Of a stretch of 37,633 nucleotides of DNA, positions 7,942-17,030 are shown piece by piece (within the stretch, counting starts at the first letter, position 1; each line of letters starts with the position of its first letter). Source of the stretch: JBDOQU01 sp039839375 (GTDB lineage Bacteria; Pseudomonadota; Alphaproteobacteria; DSM-16000; Inquilinaceae); NCBI RefSeq assembly GCF_039839375.1, contig NZ_JBDOQU010000024.1:1-37633 (forward strand). The letters are read 5' to 3'. The notes beneath the pieces were generated by a model. That model saw only the letters and a program-made list of their open reading frames with translations. It was not told the DNA's origin and did no database searches. A program made the translations under genes and the position numbers.

Positions 7942-8436
7942 TCAGCCGCTTGCGGTGGCCTTCTTCTCCCAGAAGGAATGATCCTCGTCCGACACGGCGA
8001 GCAGCTTGTCGATGGTCCTGCCGTCGGACGACAGCGGCATGGTGATCCGCTGGTAGTTCCGGTAGGCGTCGGCGGGCGCGAACACCACCCTGTGCAGGAC
8101 CGGCGTCCCGCGATCCAGCACGTCCTTGTACTGCCTCCAGATGATGGCCGAGAACTCCGGCGGATCGAGGTTCCGGACCGATTTGCCGGTGTAGTCCGCC
8201 CCGTGGGCGACGGCGATGCTGGTGCCGAACACGCGATAGACGAAGTCCAGCGGGTCGTGGCGCACGTTGATCAGCATCACGTTGCTGAGAAAGGGCGTCA
8301 TTTCCTCCGGCGCGATATCCGTTCGTGCGGGGAAAGGGTGGCCGTGGCAATGGTCCAGCCAGTAGCGGTAGGCGCGAACGAGACGCTGGTCCGTCATCGT
8401 TTCCAGCGGCAGCGCCTCTCCATAATAGTCACCCAT
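7942..8436 (-). CDS. PAS domain-containing protein (PAS_5 type)
   Basis: A 164-aa single-domain protein. LVRAYRYWLDHC, then MTPFLSNVMLINV, DFVYRVFGTSIAVAHGADYTGKSV and FAPADAYRNYQRITMPLSSD are hallmarks of the PAS_5 family, found largely in Rhodospirillales and relatives. No output domain follows, so it is probably a stand-alone sensor or partner protein. Start: ATG 8436, with GGAGG 10 nt upstream, is preferred over a TTG ten codons earlier. Neighbouring genes give no clear functional hint. Confidence 0.8.
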   Translation of the reverse strand: MGDYYGEALPLETMTDQRLVRAYRYWLDHCHGHPFPARTDIAPEEMTPFLSNVMLINVRHDPLDFVYRVFGTSIAVAHGADYTGKSVRNLDPPEFSAIIWRQYKDVLDRGTPVLHRVVFAPADAYRNYQRITMPLSSDGRTIDKLLAVSDEDHSFWEKKATASG

Positions 8437-8608
8437 CCCGCCCGATCCTCCGAAGGTCTGGGACAACCCAATCCGAAAAGCCGGAGGATCATACAGGGTC
8501 CGTATGGAGAATGATTTAACGGCCGACGGAAATTTTCAACCGACGCTTGGTCTGGCTCGCCGCGCCGGCCCGCACTACAGTCGCCGCCGGTCGAATTCTG
8601 GAGTTGTC

Positions 8609-9529
8609 ATGATCGTCGTTTTCGGTTCGCTGAACATGGATCTGGTGATGACCGTCCCCGCCCTGCCGGGGCCTGGTGAGACGGTGCTGACCCGATCCTA
8701 CGCCACCAAGCCCGGCGGTAAGGGCGCCAACCAGGCGGTCGCGGCCGCGCGGGCCGGCGCGTCCGTGGCGATGGTGGGTACGGTCGGGACAGATGGATTC
8801 GGCGACCGGCTGGCGGAGAACCTTCAGCGGAACGCGGTCGATGTCCGCTGCCTGCGGCGCGGTGGGGAGCCCACAGGGATCGCCTATATCTGCGTCGATT
8901 CTGCCGCGGAGAATTTCATCGCCGTCGCCAGCGGCGCGAATCTCGAGACGGCCGCCGCCGACCTGCCCGACGATCTGCTGGCGGAAGGCGGCACGCTGCT
9001 GATGCAGATGGAAGTTCCGGCCGACCAGATCTGGGCCGCGCTGCGCCGAGCCCGCGCGGCGGGCATGCGCACCGTGCTGAACGTGGCGCCGGCGGCGCCT
9101 GTCCCCGCCGACGCGCTGCGGGCGCTGGATGTTCTGATCGTCAACGAACATGAGGCCCGTTCGGTCGCCGGCGATCTGGGGATCGATGGCGGAGGTCCGG
9201 AGTATCTGGCCCGCCGGCTGGCGGCGGAGGCGGGCCTTATCTGCGTGGTCACGCTGGGCGCGGCGGGCGCCATCGCGGCCGAGGGCGACATGCTGTGGAA
9301 GGTCGCGCCGCTGCGGGTCCGTCCGGTGGACACGACCGGGGCCGGCGACGCCTTCGTCGGCGCGCTGACGGCGGCGCTCGACCGGGGGCGTGGCCTCCCT
9401 GAAGCGCTGCGCCGGGCCAGCGTGGGCGCAGGCCTGGCCTGCCTGGCGCTGGGCGCACAGGAAAGCCTGCCGGAAGCGGCCGACATCGACCGGCGGCTGG
9501 CCGACGTGCCGGAGCCCTCGCGCATATAG
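8609..9529 (+). CDS. rbsK: Ribokinase-like PfkB family sugar kinase
   Basis: A 306-aa PfkB-family kinase. It opens IVVFGSLNMDLVMTVPALPG, has the substrate loop KPGGKGANQAVAAAR, and ends with the PfkB signature RPVDTTGAGDAFVGAL, where Asp247 is the catalytic base. This fits ATP-dependent phosphorylation of D-ribose to ribose 5-phosphate. Start ATG 8609 has GGAG (8600-8603) 5 nt upstream; the open frame extends further 5' but lacks homology. No ribose transporter is nearby, so a nucleoside or other sugar substrate is possible. Confidence 0.88.
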   Translation: MIVVFGSLNMDLVMTVPALPGPGETVLTRSYATKPGGKGANQAVAAARAGASVAMVGTVGTDGFGDRLAENLQRNAVDVRCLRRGGEPTGIAYICVDSAAENFIAVASGANLETAAADLPDDLLAEGGTLLMQMEVPADQIWAALRRARAAGMRTVLNVAPAAPVPADALRALDVLIVNEHEARSVAGDLGIDGGGPEYLARRLAAEAGLICVVTLGAAGAIAAEGDMLWKVAPLRVRPVDTTGAGDAFVGALTAALDRGRGLPEALRRASVGAGLACLALGAQESLPEAADIDRRLADVPEPSRI

Positions 9530-9621
9530 GGCAGGCGGAACCCCATTGCCGTCCTTCGGAGGACGCCGCAGAATGCCGCCTCCACTCAGGATAATCCCCC
9601 CGCAGACAAGGTTCGATATCC

Positions 9622-10794
9622 ATGCCGATCATCAATTCCATCGCCGCCCTCAAGGATGAAATGACCGGGTGGCGACGGGACATCCACGCCCATCCCGAAA
9701 CCGCATTCGAGGAGGTCCGCACCTCCGCCCTGGTGGCTGAGAAGCTGGAATCCTGGGGCGTGGAGGTCCATCGCGGGCTCGGCAAAACGGGGGTCGTCGG
9801 CGTGTTGCGCGGGCGCGGCGACGGCGGCCGGACGATCGGCCTGCGCGCCGACATGGACGCGCTGCCGATGAATGAGGAGAACGACGTGCCGTGGAAGTCC
9901 ACGGTTCCCGGCAAGTTCCATGGCTGCGGCCATGATGGGCACACCTCCATGCTGCTGGGCGCGGCCAAGTACCTGTCGGAGACGCGGAATTTCGACGGCA
10001 TCGTGCATTTCATCTTCCAGCCCGCCGAGGAAGGCGCCGGCGGTGGCCGCGCGATGGTCGAGGAAGGGCTGTTCGACAAGTTCCATTGCGATGAGGTCTA
10101 CGCCCTGCACAACTGGCCGGAACTGCCGGCCGGCACGGTGGGGCTGCGGCCCGGCCCCATCATGGCGGCGGCGGACAAGTTCGACGTGACGATCCGGGCG
10201 CGCGGCGGCCATGCGGCGATGCCGCACAAGGCGAACGACCCGGTGGTGATCGCGGCCCAGATCATCCAGGCCTATCAGACGCTGGTCAGCCGCCAGACCG
10301 ATCCGTTGAAGAGCGCGGTCATCACCGTCGCGCAGATTCATGCCGGCAGCACCTACAACGTGATCGCAGAGGAGGCCTCCCTGTCGGGCACCCTCCGCTC
10401 ATTCGACCCGGAGGTGAGGGCGTACCTGACGGCCGGCATGGAGCGGCTGGCCAAGGGGATCGCCAAGGCGTTCGAGGCTGAGGCTGAATTCGTCTTCCAT
10501 GAAGGCTACCCCGCCACCGTCAATCACGACGCCCAGGCGGAGAAGGTGGCATCCGTCGCGCGCGAGGTGGTCGGGGCCGACAAGGTATCGATGGACGCCG
10601 AACCGTCCATGGGCGCGGAGGATTTCTCCTTCATGCTGAACAAGCGGCCGGGGGCCTACCTGTTCCTGGGGCAGGCCGGCGGTCCCAGCGCCTGCAACGT
10701 CCACAACCCCCGCTATGATTTCAACGACGAGATCCTGCCCATCGGGGCCAGCCTCCTGGCGAGCCTCGTGGAAAGCGGCCTGAAGCGAGCCTGA
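9622..10794 (+). CDS. M20 family amidohydrolase (hippurate hydrolase-like)
   Basis: A 390-aa M20D metallopeptidase that cleaves N-acyl amino acids or related amides. Metal-binding and catalytic blocks are visible: RRDIHAHPETAFEE, LRADMDALPM, FHGCGHDGHTSMLL, FQPAEEGAGGGRAMV, ALHNWPELPAGTVG, and the late GAEDFSFML. The dimerisation insert begins near ARGGHAAMPHKANDPV. It follows the ribokinase gene by 92 bp on the same strand. The exact substrate (hippurate, indole-acetyl amino acids, acyl amino acids) cannot be told from sequence. Confidence 0.93.
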   Translation: MPIINSIAALKDEMTGWRRDIHAHPETAFEEVRTSALVAEKLESWGVEVHRGLGKTGVVGVLRGRGDGGRTIGLRADMDALPMNEENDVPWKSTVPGKFHGCGHDGHTSMLLGAAKYLSETRNFDGIVHFIFQPAEEGAGGGRAMVEEGLFDKFHCDEVYALHNWPELPAGTVGLRPGPIMAAADKFDVTIRARGGHAAMPHKANDPVVIAAQIIQAYQTLVSRQTDPLKSAVITVAQIHAGSTYNVIAEEASLSGTLRSFDPEVRAYLTAGMERLAKGIAKAFEAEAEFVFHEGYPATVNHDAQAEKVASVAREVVGADKVSMDAEPSMGAEDFSFMLNKRPGAYLFLGQAGGPSACNVHNPRYDFNDEILPIGASLLASLVESGLKRA

Positions 10795-10822
10795 ACATAT
10801 GGGTTTCAGGGCGGGAGGGAGG

Positions 10823-11497
10823 TCAGTCCTCCTTTCCGCCATGGGCCCTGGACCAGGAGATCGGGTCGGCGAGGAAGCTCCTGACCTCGGCGATCGTCGA
10901 TCCGGGGAAGTAGCCCTCGGCCTCCGCGGCCTCGATCACGTCATGCCAGGTCGCCAGCGCGTGCAGCTTCACCCCCTCCGCCGCCAAGCTGTCCACCGAC
11001 TGCTTGAAGATGCCGTAGTGGAAGACGACGAAGCAGTGCGCCACCTCCGCGCCGGCATGGCGCAGCGCGTTGATGAAGTTGATCTTCGATCCTCCGTCGG
11101 TCGCCAAATCCTCGACCAGCAGCACCCGCGCGCCGTCCACCGCACCGCCCTCGATCTGCGCGTCGCGGCCGAACCCCTTCGGCTTCTTCCGCACATAGCT
11201 CATCGGCAGCGACAGTCGCTCCGCGATCCAGGCCGAGAAGGGGATGCCCGCCGTCTCGCCGCCGGCGACATTGTCGAACGCCTCGTACCCCGCGTCGCGG
11301 GCCAGCAGGTCCATCGCCATGTCCATCAGCGCGGCGCGGGCGCGTGGGAAGCCGATCAGGTGCCGGCAATCGACATAGACCGGGCTCGCCCGGCCCGAGG
11401 TGAAGATGAAGGGCTCTTCCGGCCGGAACAGCACGGCCCTGGTTTCCAGAAGGATGCGGGAGGCGGCGCGGGCGGTGTCGGCATGAAAATCGGCCAT
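10823..11497 (-). CDS. pyrE: Orotate phosphoribosyltransferase
   Basis: A 224-aa cytoplasmic enzyme that converts orotate and PRPP to OMP in pyrimidine synthesis. The PRPP-binding motif RVLLVEDLATDGGSK is intact. The flanking blocks FTSGRASPVYVDCRHLI, NVAGGETAGIPFSAWIAERL and YVRKKPKGFG are typical of the long alphaproteobacterial PyrE type. ATG 11497 has a GGAG about 12 nt upstream. Dihydroorotase (pyrC) lies about 2.7 kb away, so two pyrimidine steps cluster loosely. Confidence 0.95.
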   Translation of the reverse strand: MADFHADTARAASRILLETRAVLFRPEEPFIFTSGRASPVYVDCRHLIGFPRARAALMDMAMDLLARDAGYEAFDNVAGGETAGIPFSAWIAERLSLPMSYVRKKPKGFGRDAQIEGGAVDGARVLLVEDLATDGGSKINFINALRHAGAEVAHCFVVFHYGIFKQSVDSLAAEGVKLHALATWHDVIEAAEAEGYFPGSTIAEVRSFLADPISWSRAHGGKED

Positions 11498-11610
11498 GGG
11501 CGGCTGGCTCCATCGTGAGGCGTGATCGGCGCTCTTGTTAGGTGGCGGCGGCGCGGCTGTCCACTTCCTCCTTTACCGGTTGGTCGGGGGGCGGGCATGG
11601 TCCTGCGGCC

Positions 11611-12510
11611 ATGGAAACCGACTTCCTCACCCTCCGCGACGGCAAGAAAGTGCGTATCGGCCGGTGGTCGCCGCCCGGCGACGGACGCGGCACGGTCGTC
11701 CTTCTCCATGGGCGCTCGGAGTTTCTGGAGAAATATCAGGAGACGGCGAACGACCTTCTGGCGCGCGGCTTCGAAGTCCTCAGCTTCGATTGGCGGGGGC
11801 AGGGGCTGTCCGACCGCGTCCTGCCGGAACGGCAGAAGGGCCATATCGACGATTTCGAGATCTGGGTCGCCGATCTGGACGAGATTCTGGCCCACGCCGG
11901 GCCGGCCGGACCGGTCATCCTTCTTGGTCATTCCATGGGCGGGCATCTGGCCCTGCGCTTCATGGCCGAACATCCGGGCCGGGCGAACGCCGCGATCCTG
12001 ACCGCGCCGATGATCGACATCCTGCCCGGCGCCTTTGCGAGGTGGACGACGCGCACGGCCGCCGCCCTGGCGGTCTGGCGGGGCTTCGCCGCCCGCTACG
12101 CGCCAGGCCATGGCGACTACGATCCGTCCGCCCATCACTTCGAGGGCAACAGGCTGACCTCCGACCCCGCGCGATTCGAGGTGCATCGCGCGGCGTTCCG
12201 GGAGCGGCCGGAACTGCGGCTCGGCGGCGTGACCTGGGGCTGGCTGGACGCTTCCTTCCGCTCCGCCACCATCCTCCGCGACCCGTCCTATGCGGGTGGG
12301 ATCGACCGGCCGGTCTTGCTGCTCAGCGCGGGGATCGAACGGCTGGTCAGCAACGCCGCCCAGCACGAGGTCGCTAAATCCTTGCCGCTGGGGACGATCA
12401 GAACCTATCCGGGGTCGCTTCACGAAATTCTGATGGAGCGGGATGCGATCCGGAATCGCTTCTGGTCCGATTTCGACACATTCCTTGGCGACAACGGGTT
12501 GTCCCCCTGA
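11611..12510 (+). CDS. Alpha/beta hydrolase, monoacylglycerol lipase/lysophospholipase-like
   Basis: A 299-aa Hydrolase_4-type serine hydrolase. Visible elements: oxyanion region VVLLHGRSEFLEKY, FDWRGQGLSDR, nucleophile elbow ILLGHSMGGHLALR, and the late histidine in YPGSLHEILMERD. This is the layout of PldB-type lysophospholipases. Start ATG 11611 (METDFLTLRDGKK) is chosen because homology begins there; the frame stays open upstream and no strong ribosome site is seen, so the start is uncertain. The DUF1194 gene follows after 8 nt and is probably co-transcribed. Confidence 0.88.
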   Translation: METDFLTLRDGKKVRIGRWSPPGDGRGTVVLLHGRSEFLEKYQETANDLLARGFEVLSFDWRGQGLSDRVLPERQKGHIDDFEIWVADLDEILAHAGPAGPVILLGHSMGGHLALRFMAEHPGRANAAILTAPMIDILPGAFARWTTRTAAALAVWRGFAARYAPGHGDYDPSAHHFEGNRLTSDPARFEVHRAAFRERPELRLGGVTWGWLDASFRSATILRDPSYAGGIDRPVLLLSAGIERLVSNAAQHEVAKSLPLGTIRTYPGSLHEILMERDAIRNRFWSDFDTFLGDNGLSP

Positions 12511-12518
12511 CACTGGAT

Positions 12519-13229
12519 ATGTCGATGCCCTTCCGTTTCGCCGCGCTGCTCTTTGCTTTCGCCGCCTTCGCCCTGCCGGCGCGGGCCCAGGACGAACCGG
12601 TCGACCTGGAACTGATCCTCCTGATCGATGCGTCGGCCAGCATTTCCGACAATGTCCTGGAATTCCAGCTACGCGGGCACGCCGCCGCACTTCGGGACGA
12701 AGGCGTCGCCTCGGCGATTACGTCGGGTCCGGCCGGAGCGATCGCGGTGGCGGTCGCCACCTTCTCCGACCCCAACAGCCTTCAGGTTCTGGTGCCGTGG
12801 ACGAGGCTGTCTTCGACCGAGGAGGTCGCCGCCTTCGCCGATGAGGTCGAGAACGCGCCGCGCGACATCAAGGTCGGCGCGACGGCGATCGGCAGCGCGA
12901 TCCGCGACAGCCTCGCCCTGTTCGAAGACAATGGCTATGACGCGCTCCAGCGCACGATCGACCTCACCAGCAACGGCTTCTCCAATGCAGGTCTGGACCC
13001 GGCGCTGGCCCGCGACCTGGCGGAACAGAACGGCGTCACCATCAACGCGCTCGCCATCCTCAATGAATATGACTGGCTGGAATTCTATTATCGCCAGAGC
13101 GTGATCGGCGGCATCGGCGCCTTCGTCCGGACGGCGCGCGGGCCGGAGACCTTCACCCTGGCGCTGATCCAGAAGCTGATAGACGAGATGGTCCGGCGGC
13201 CGGCCGGTCCTCAGCCGTCGCTGGGCTGA
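12519..13229 (+). CDS. DUF1194 secreted VWA-like protein
   Basis: A 236-aa exported protein. Residues 1-23 form a signal peptide (FAALLFAFAAFALPARA). The DUF1194 domain follows, a von Willebrand A-like fold: LILLIDASASIS holds a DxSxS metal-site motif, KVGATAIGSAI supplies the usual Thr, and TIDLTSNGFSNAG resembles the third loop. It is probably periplasmic. Function is unknown; VWA folds usually mediate protein binding. Its 3' end overlaps the converging ygfZ gene by 19 bp. Confidence 0.88.
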   Translation: MSMPFRFAALLFAFAAFALPARAQDEPVDLELILLIDASASISDNVLEFQLRGHAAALRDEGVASAITSGPAGAIAVAVATFSDPNSLQVLVPWTRLSSTEEVAAFADEVENAPRDIKVGATAIGSAIRDSLALFEDNGYDALQRTIDLTSNGFSNAGLDPALARDLAEQNGVTINALAILNEYDWLEFYYRQSVIGGIGAFVRTARGPETFTLALIQKLIDEMVRRPAGPQPSLG

Positions 13230-14107
13230 GGCAGCCTGACATAGCCGGGCGTCTCCACGGCGATCCGGGCGTCCCCGGCGGTCAGCCCGGTCGCGTCCAG
13301 CGCGTCCAGCCTCACCAGCGCCATCGCCCGGCCGTCCCGGCCGCTGCGGATCTCTCCGACCTCCCGCCCGTCCCGGCGGATCGGCGTGCCGGGCTCCGGC
13401 AGCGGCCCGTCGACCTTGGCCGACACAAGCCGCTTCTTGACCAGTCCGCGATATTTAGTCCGCGCCGTCAGTTCCTGGCCCAGATAGCAGCCCTTGTCCC
13501 AGGCGATGCCGTTCAACTCGTCGTAGTTGCTTTCCAGCAGGGTCGATTTCTCGACCGTGAGGTCCTGGCTGCCATCGGGCACGCCCAGCGCCAGCCTATG
13601 GGCGTCGTAGGCGTCCCCTGCCGCCGGCGCAAAACCGGCTGCCGCCAGAATCGCCTCCGCGCCTTCGCGCGGCAGGATCGCGCGCGCGCCCAACGCCGGC
13701 AGCCGCGGATCGACGTAGAGAATCCCGCTCCCCCAGGACCGGGCGCGTCCCGGTTCCGGCGGCATGTCCAGGGCCACGAACGCATCGTCCCCGAACAGGG
13801 CGGCGATCTCGTAGGTTTCGGAGAAATCCTCCAGCGTCACCTTGGATCGCAGCTTGTAGATCTTCAGCCGCCGCAGCAGATCCTGCCGCCGCTCCGAATC
13901 GACTTCCAGCCACAGCCCCTCCTCGTCGGCGAGGATGAAGAAGTCGTGGAGGAACTTCCCCTGCGGCGTCAACAGGGCTGAGAACAGGGCCCTATCCGGC
14001 GCCGCCTTGCGCACGTCGTTGGACGTGATCCCCTGAAGGAACGCCATCCTGTCGGGTCCGGTGACGCGCAGGAGGCCACGGGCGGGAAGCAGTTGGTAAT
14101 AGGGCAT
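13211..14107 (-). CDS. ygfZ: Folate-binding protein YgfZ
   Basis: A 298-aa YgfZ/GcvT-domain protein that uses folate to support repair or assembly of iron-sulfur enzymes (bacterial relative of CAF17/IBA57). The family signature KGCYLGQELTART is intact, including the conserved cysteine. The N-terminus (LLRVTGPDRMAFLQGITSND, then LLTPQGKFLHDFFI) is also typical. Start ATG 14107. The gene is divergent from pyrC with 124 bp between the start codons. Confidence 0.93.
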   Translation of the reverse strand: MPYYQLLPARGLLRVTGPDRMAFLQGITSNDVRKAAPDRALFSALLTPQGKFLHDFFILADEEGLWLEVDSERRQDLLRRLKIYKLRSKVTLEDFSETYEIAALFGDDAFVALDMPPEPGRARSWGSGILYVDPRLPALGARAILPREGAEAILAAAGFAPAAGDAYDAHRLALGVPDGSQDLTVEKSTLLESNYDELNGIAWDKGCYLGQELTARTKYRGLVKKRLVSAKVDGPLPEPGTPIRRDGREVGEIRSGRDGRAMALVRLDALDATGLTAGDARIAVETPGYVRLPQPSDG

Positions 14108-14231
14108 GGAAGAGGCACCGGGGCAGGAGCGGAAGGAAGCTCCATCCTACTTGGTCCGGCCCGCCCGCCTTGGCAAGCACCGGCGCATCTCGCTATAAGC
14201 CCCTGATCCCAATTTGCCCCGCGAGGACCCT

Positions 14232-15566
14232 ATGGCCGACCGATATGATCTCCTGCTGCGCGGTGGCACCGTCGCGACGCCTGCCGGGCTGGCGTCGATC
14301 GATATCGGCGTGCGTGACGGCCGGATCGCCGCGCTCGGCGATTTGTCCCGTGCCGAGGCGGCGGAGACGCAGGATTGCACAGGCCTCCACGTCCTGCCGG
14401 GCGTGATCGACAGTCAGGTCCATTTCCGGGAGCCGGGCGGCGAGCATAAGGAGGATCTGGAGACCGGCACCGCCGGCGCGGCCGCCGGCGGCGTGACCGC
14501 CATATTCGAGATGCCGAACACCAGCCCGCTGACCACCAGCGCGGAAGCGCTCCAGGACAAGCTGGATCGCGCCGCCGGCCGGGCCTGGGTGGACCATGCC
14601 TTCTTCGTCGGCGGCACCGCCGCCAACGCCCATCGGCTGGCCGAGCTGGAACGACTTCCCGGCAGCGCCGGCGTCAAGATTTTCATGGGGTCGTCGACCG
14701 GCGACCTGCTGTCGGAGGATGACGGCACGATCGCGCGCGTGATGGCGAACGGCGTTCGCCGGGTCTCCGTCCATGCCGAGGATGAGATGCGGCTCCGTGA
14801 GCGCAAGACGATGGTGGAAAGCGGTGCCCCGGCGCGCATGCACCCCGAATGGCGGGACGTGGAGACGGCGGTCCGCGCGACCAAACGTATCCTTTCCCTG
14901 TCGGCGGCGGCGCGGCGGCGCGTGCATGTGCTGCATGTGACGACGGGGGAGGAGATGACGATCCTCGCCGGCCACAAGGATCTGGCGACGGTGGAGGCGA
15001 CGCCCCAGCACCTCACCTTCGCCGGCCCCGACTGCTACGACAGGCTGGGCTCCCGCGCGCAGATGAATCCGCCGATCCGCGACGCCGCGCAGCGCGATAC
15101 GCTGTGGCGCGCCATCGCCTCCGGCGTGGTCGACGTATTGGGCTCCGACCATGCGCCCCATACGCTGGAGGAGAAGGCGAAGCCTTACCCGGAGAGCCCC
15201 AGCGGCATGACCGGCGTCCAGACGCTGGTGCCGGTGATGCTGGACCATGTCGCGGCCGGCCGGTTGACGCTGGAGCGGCTGGTGGATTTGACCAGCGCCG
15301 GTCCCGCGCGCATCTTCGGCATCGCCGGCAAGGGGCGGATCGTCGTCGGCTACGATGCCGATTTCACCATCGTCGACCTCAAGGCACGGCGCACCATCAC
15401 CGATTCCTGGATCCGCAGCCGGTCGGCCTGGACGCCCTATGACGGCGTCGAGGTCACGGGCTGGCCGATCGCGACAATCGTGCGCGGCATGGCGGTGATG
15501 CGGGAGGACGAGCTTCTGGAGGGCCCGCGCGGCGCGCCGGTGCGGTTTCAGGAATGCCTTCCCTGA
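14232..15566 (+). CDS. pyrC: Dihydroorotase
   Basis: A 444-aa class I dihydroorotase that closes carbamoyl-aspartate to dihydroorotate. Metal ligands appear in DSQVHFREPGG, the lysine of GVKIFMGSSTGD may be the bridging carboxylated residue, and further ligands lie in SVHAEDE, HVLHVTTGEE and LGSDHAPHTLEEK. Start ATG 14232 has GAGGA (14223-14227) upstream; an in-frame TTG six codons earlier is less likely. The complete metal site argues for an active enzyme rather than the inactive PyrC-like partner of PyrB. Allantoinase is a less likely alternative. Confidence 0.92.
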   Translation: MADRYDLLLRGGTVATPAGLASIDIGVRDGRIAALGDLSRAEAAETQDCTGLHVLPGVIDSQVHFREPGGEHKEDLETGTAGAAAGGVTAIFEMPNTSPLTTSAEALQDKLDRAAGRAWVDHAFFVGGTAANAHRLAELERLPGSAGVKIFMGSSTGDLLSEDDGTIARVMANGVRRVSVHAEDEMRLRERKTMVESGAPARMHPEWRDVETAVRATKRILSLSAAARRRVHVLHVTTGEEMTILAGHKDLATVEATPQHLTFAGPDCYDRLGSRAQMNPPIRDAAQRDTLWRAIASGVVDVLGSDHAPHTLEEKAKPYPESPSGMTGVQTLVPVMLDHVAAGRLTLERLVDLTSAGPARIFGIAGKGRIVVGYDADFTIVDLKARRTITDSWIRSRSAWTPYDGVEVTGWPIATIVRGMAVMREDELLEGPRGAPVRFQECLP

Positions 15567-15613
15567 CGTCCATTAGCGATATTTTGAGAATTGGCGGCGA
15601 TGCTGGCGGCGCC

Positions 15614-15889
15614 ATGATCCGCGCCTTCGCCCTCCCCACGGTCATACTCGCCGCCGCTGCCGCACTGGCCGGCTGCCGGACCTACAATCCCAGCTATGCC
15701 GACGTCTATGAACCGAATGTTTATGCGACGCGGGTGGAGCCGGAGGTCTATTGCTATCGCACCCTCGGCCGGCCGGATTGCTACATCACGCCCCAGCCGG
15801 GCCCGCCCAACCGCCTCATCGGCCGCGCGCCCTTCGGCCTCTCCGTGCCGGAGCCTGTGGTTCTGGAGGAAGCGCCTGGCGTCGAGTGA
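15614..15889 (+). CDS. Small lipoprotein
   Basis: A 91-aa protein with a lipoprotein signal: MIRAFALPTVILAAAAALAGC, lipobox LAGC with the acylated Cys at residue 21. The mature part is Tyr- and Pro-rich (TYNPSYADVYEPNVYATRV, then YCYRTLGRPDCYITPQPGPP) with two more cysteines. No known family recognised. It starts 47 nt after pyrC on the same strand. Confidence 0.7.
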   Translation: MIRAFALPTVILAAAAALAGCRTYNPSYADVYEPNVYATRVEPEVYCYRTLGRPDCYITPQPGPPNRLIGRAPFGLSVPEPVVLEEAPGVE

Positions 15890-15922
15890 TCCGGTGGCGT
15901 CCCAATGGCCGTGGCCGACATA

Positions 15923-15944
15923 GTTCGACAGGCTCACCATGAGG
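15923..15944. repeat. Half copy of dispersed palindromic repeat
   Basis: GTTCGACAGGCTCACCATGA followed by GG matches the right arm of the repeats at 5773-5834 and 15970-16029. It lies just before a full copy and may be left over from repeat recombination. Confidence 0.65.
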
Positions 15945-15969
15945 AAATGAGCGGAACCTTCTCCAATCT

Positions 15970-16029
15970 CCTCACCCTGAGCCTGTCGAAGGGTCGGGGC
16001 ACACATGGTTCGACGGGCTCACCATGAGG
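15970..16029. repeat. Dispersed palindromic intergenic repeat, copy 3
   Basis: 60-bp inverted repeat: arm CCTCACCCTGAGCCTGTCGA pairs with TTCGACGGGCTCACCATGAG, with a GGGGCACACAT centre. It lies between the small lipoprotein gene and the convergent 114-aa gene. Confidence 0.75.
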
Positions 16030-16095
16030 GGATGGGATAGCTCCCGCGACCTCCTGACACCCTTCAGGAATGGCCGCGTCGATTCTGGTGACCGC

Positions 16096-16440
16096 TCAGT
16101 GATCCGCGCGGTGCAGCACCTTCTCCGAAAGGCCGGTGTCATAGGCCAGTCCCTGCGGCGTCAGCACGGCGGAGCCCGGCATGTCCTGGCGCGCCAGGCC
16201 CTTCCGGCCCAGCGCGGTGAAGACCGCCGGGTTGTGCAGACCTGTCGCGTCGGCGGCCATCACCACGGCGTCGCCGACATGGTAATGGTTGCCGTGCAGC
16301 GGCGGGAAGCCGCCGACCGTGACCGATCCGTCCTCCGCCGGGGCCATCGCGTGCCCCTGCGTCCGCGCAAGCTGCTGGAGGATCGCCAGCGTCCGGCATT
16401 GCAGCGGGTTCAGTTTCAGCGGATTCGGTCGGTTGGCCAT
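16096..16440 (-). CDS. Conserved hypothetical protein (114 aa)
   Basis: Function not recognised. The N-terminal third is a basic helix (NPLKLNPLQCRTLAILQQLA). The rest is rich in Gly and His: VGGFPPLHGNHYHVGDAVVM, then FTALGRKGLARQDMP. There is no signal peptide or membrane segment, so it is probably cytoplasmic. It reads as a gene rather than a shadow because it has its own ATG, its codon bias fits, and no competing gene occupies the stretch. No clear Shine-Dalgarno. Confidence 0.6.
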   Translation of the reverse strand: MANRPNPLKLNPLQCRTLAILQQLARTQGHAMAPAEDGSVTVGGFPPLHGNHYHVGDAVVMAADATGLHNPAVFTALGRKGLARQDMPGSAVLTPQGLAYDTGLSEKVLHRADH

Positions 16441-16502
16441 GGTTCGCGATTCGTCATGATGTTGCGCTTGCCGGCAGCCTAGCGCCGCGGCCTTCGCCCG
16501 GT

Positions 16503-17030
16503 CTACTGGAAGAAGCCGTCGATCATCGGGGCCAGCATGCCGAAGCGCCTGCCGATGGCGCGGCGGTCCACGGCCTCAGGGTCCAGCAGGACCTCGCCCA
16601 GCGGGCGTTCATCCAGTTGGACGTCGGCCAGCAGCTCGGCCCTGCTGACCAGCCCGTCGCCGTCGGTGTCCATGCCGGCGATCAAATTGTCCAGCCCCGC
16701 CGTCTCGATCATCGAAAGGCCCAGCAGGATCATTCCGCGCTCCCGCTGGCTGGCGGGATTGCCGGGCCAGGAGGCCCAGTCCTGGACCGCCGACTTCACG
16801 TCCGACAGTTCCTCCGTCGACAGGTGGGCGTCGCCATCCCGGTCGGCGAACGCGATGGCGCTGTCGACGCAGAGTGCGGACGGCGCGCTCTCGCACAGGA
16901 TGCCGGTGGTGCCGATGAAGCTGTCCAGTTCGGCGACCGCGCCAGTGGGAGGCGTCTGGGTGGGGGGCGTCTGGGCAACCGCCGGATGGGCGGCAAGAAG
17001 GATCAGGGCCGTCAGCGTTCGTTTCAGCAT
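16503..17030 (-). CDS. Secreted EF-hand calcium-binding protein
   Basis: A 175-aa exported protein. The signal peptide ends near ILLAAHPAVAQ. Two EF-hand loops with canonical spacing are visible: DRDGDAHLSTEE and DTDGDGLVSRAE. A third, degenerate region follows (LDPEAVDRRAIGRRFG). Start ATG 17030 has a strong GGAGGGA ribosome site about 7 nt upstream and is chosen over an upstream start. Likely a periplasmic calcium-binding protein of unknown role. Confidence 0.85.
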   Translation of the reverse strand: MLKRTLTALILLAAHPAVAQTPPTQTPPTGAVAELDSFIGTTGILCESAPSALCVDSAIAFADRDGDAHLSTEELSDVKSAVQDWASWPGNPASQRERGMILLGLSMIETAGLDNLIAGMDTDGDGLVSRAELLADVQLDERPLGEVLLDPEAVDRRAIGRRFGMLAPMIDGFFQ

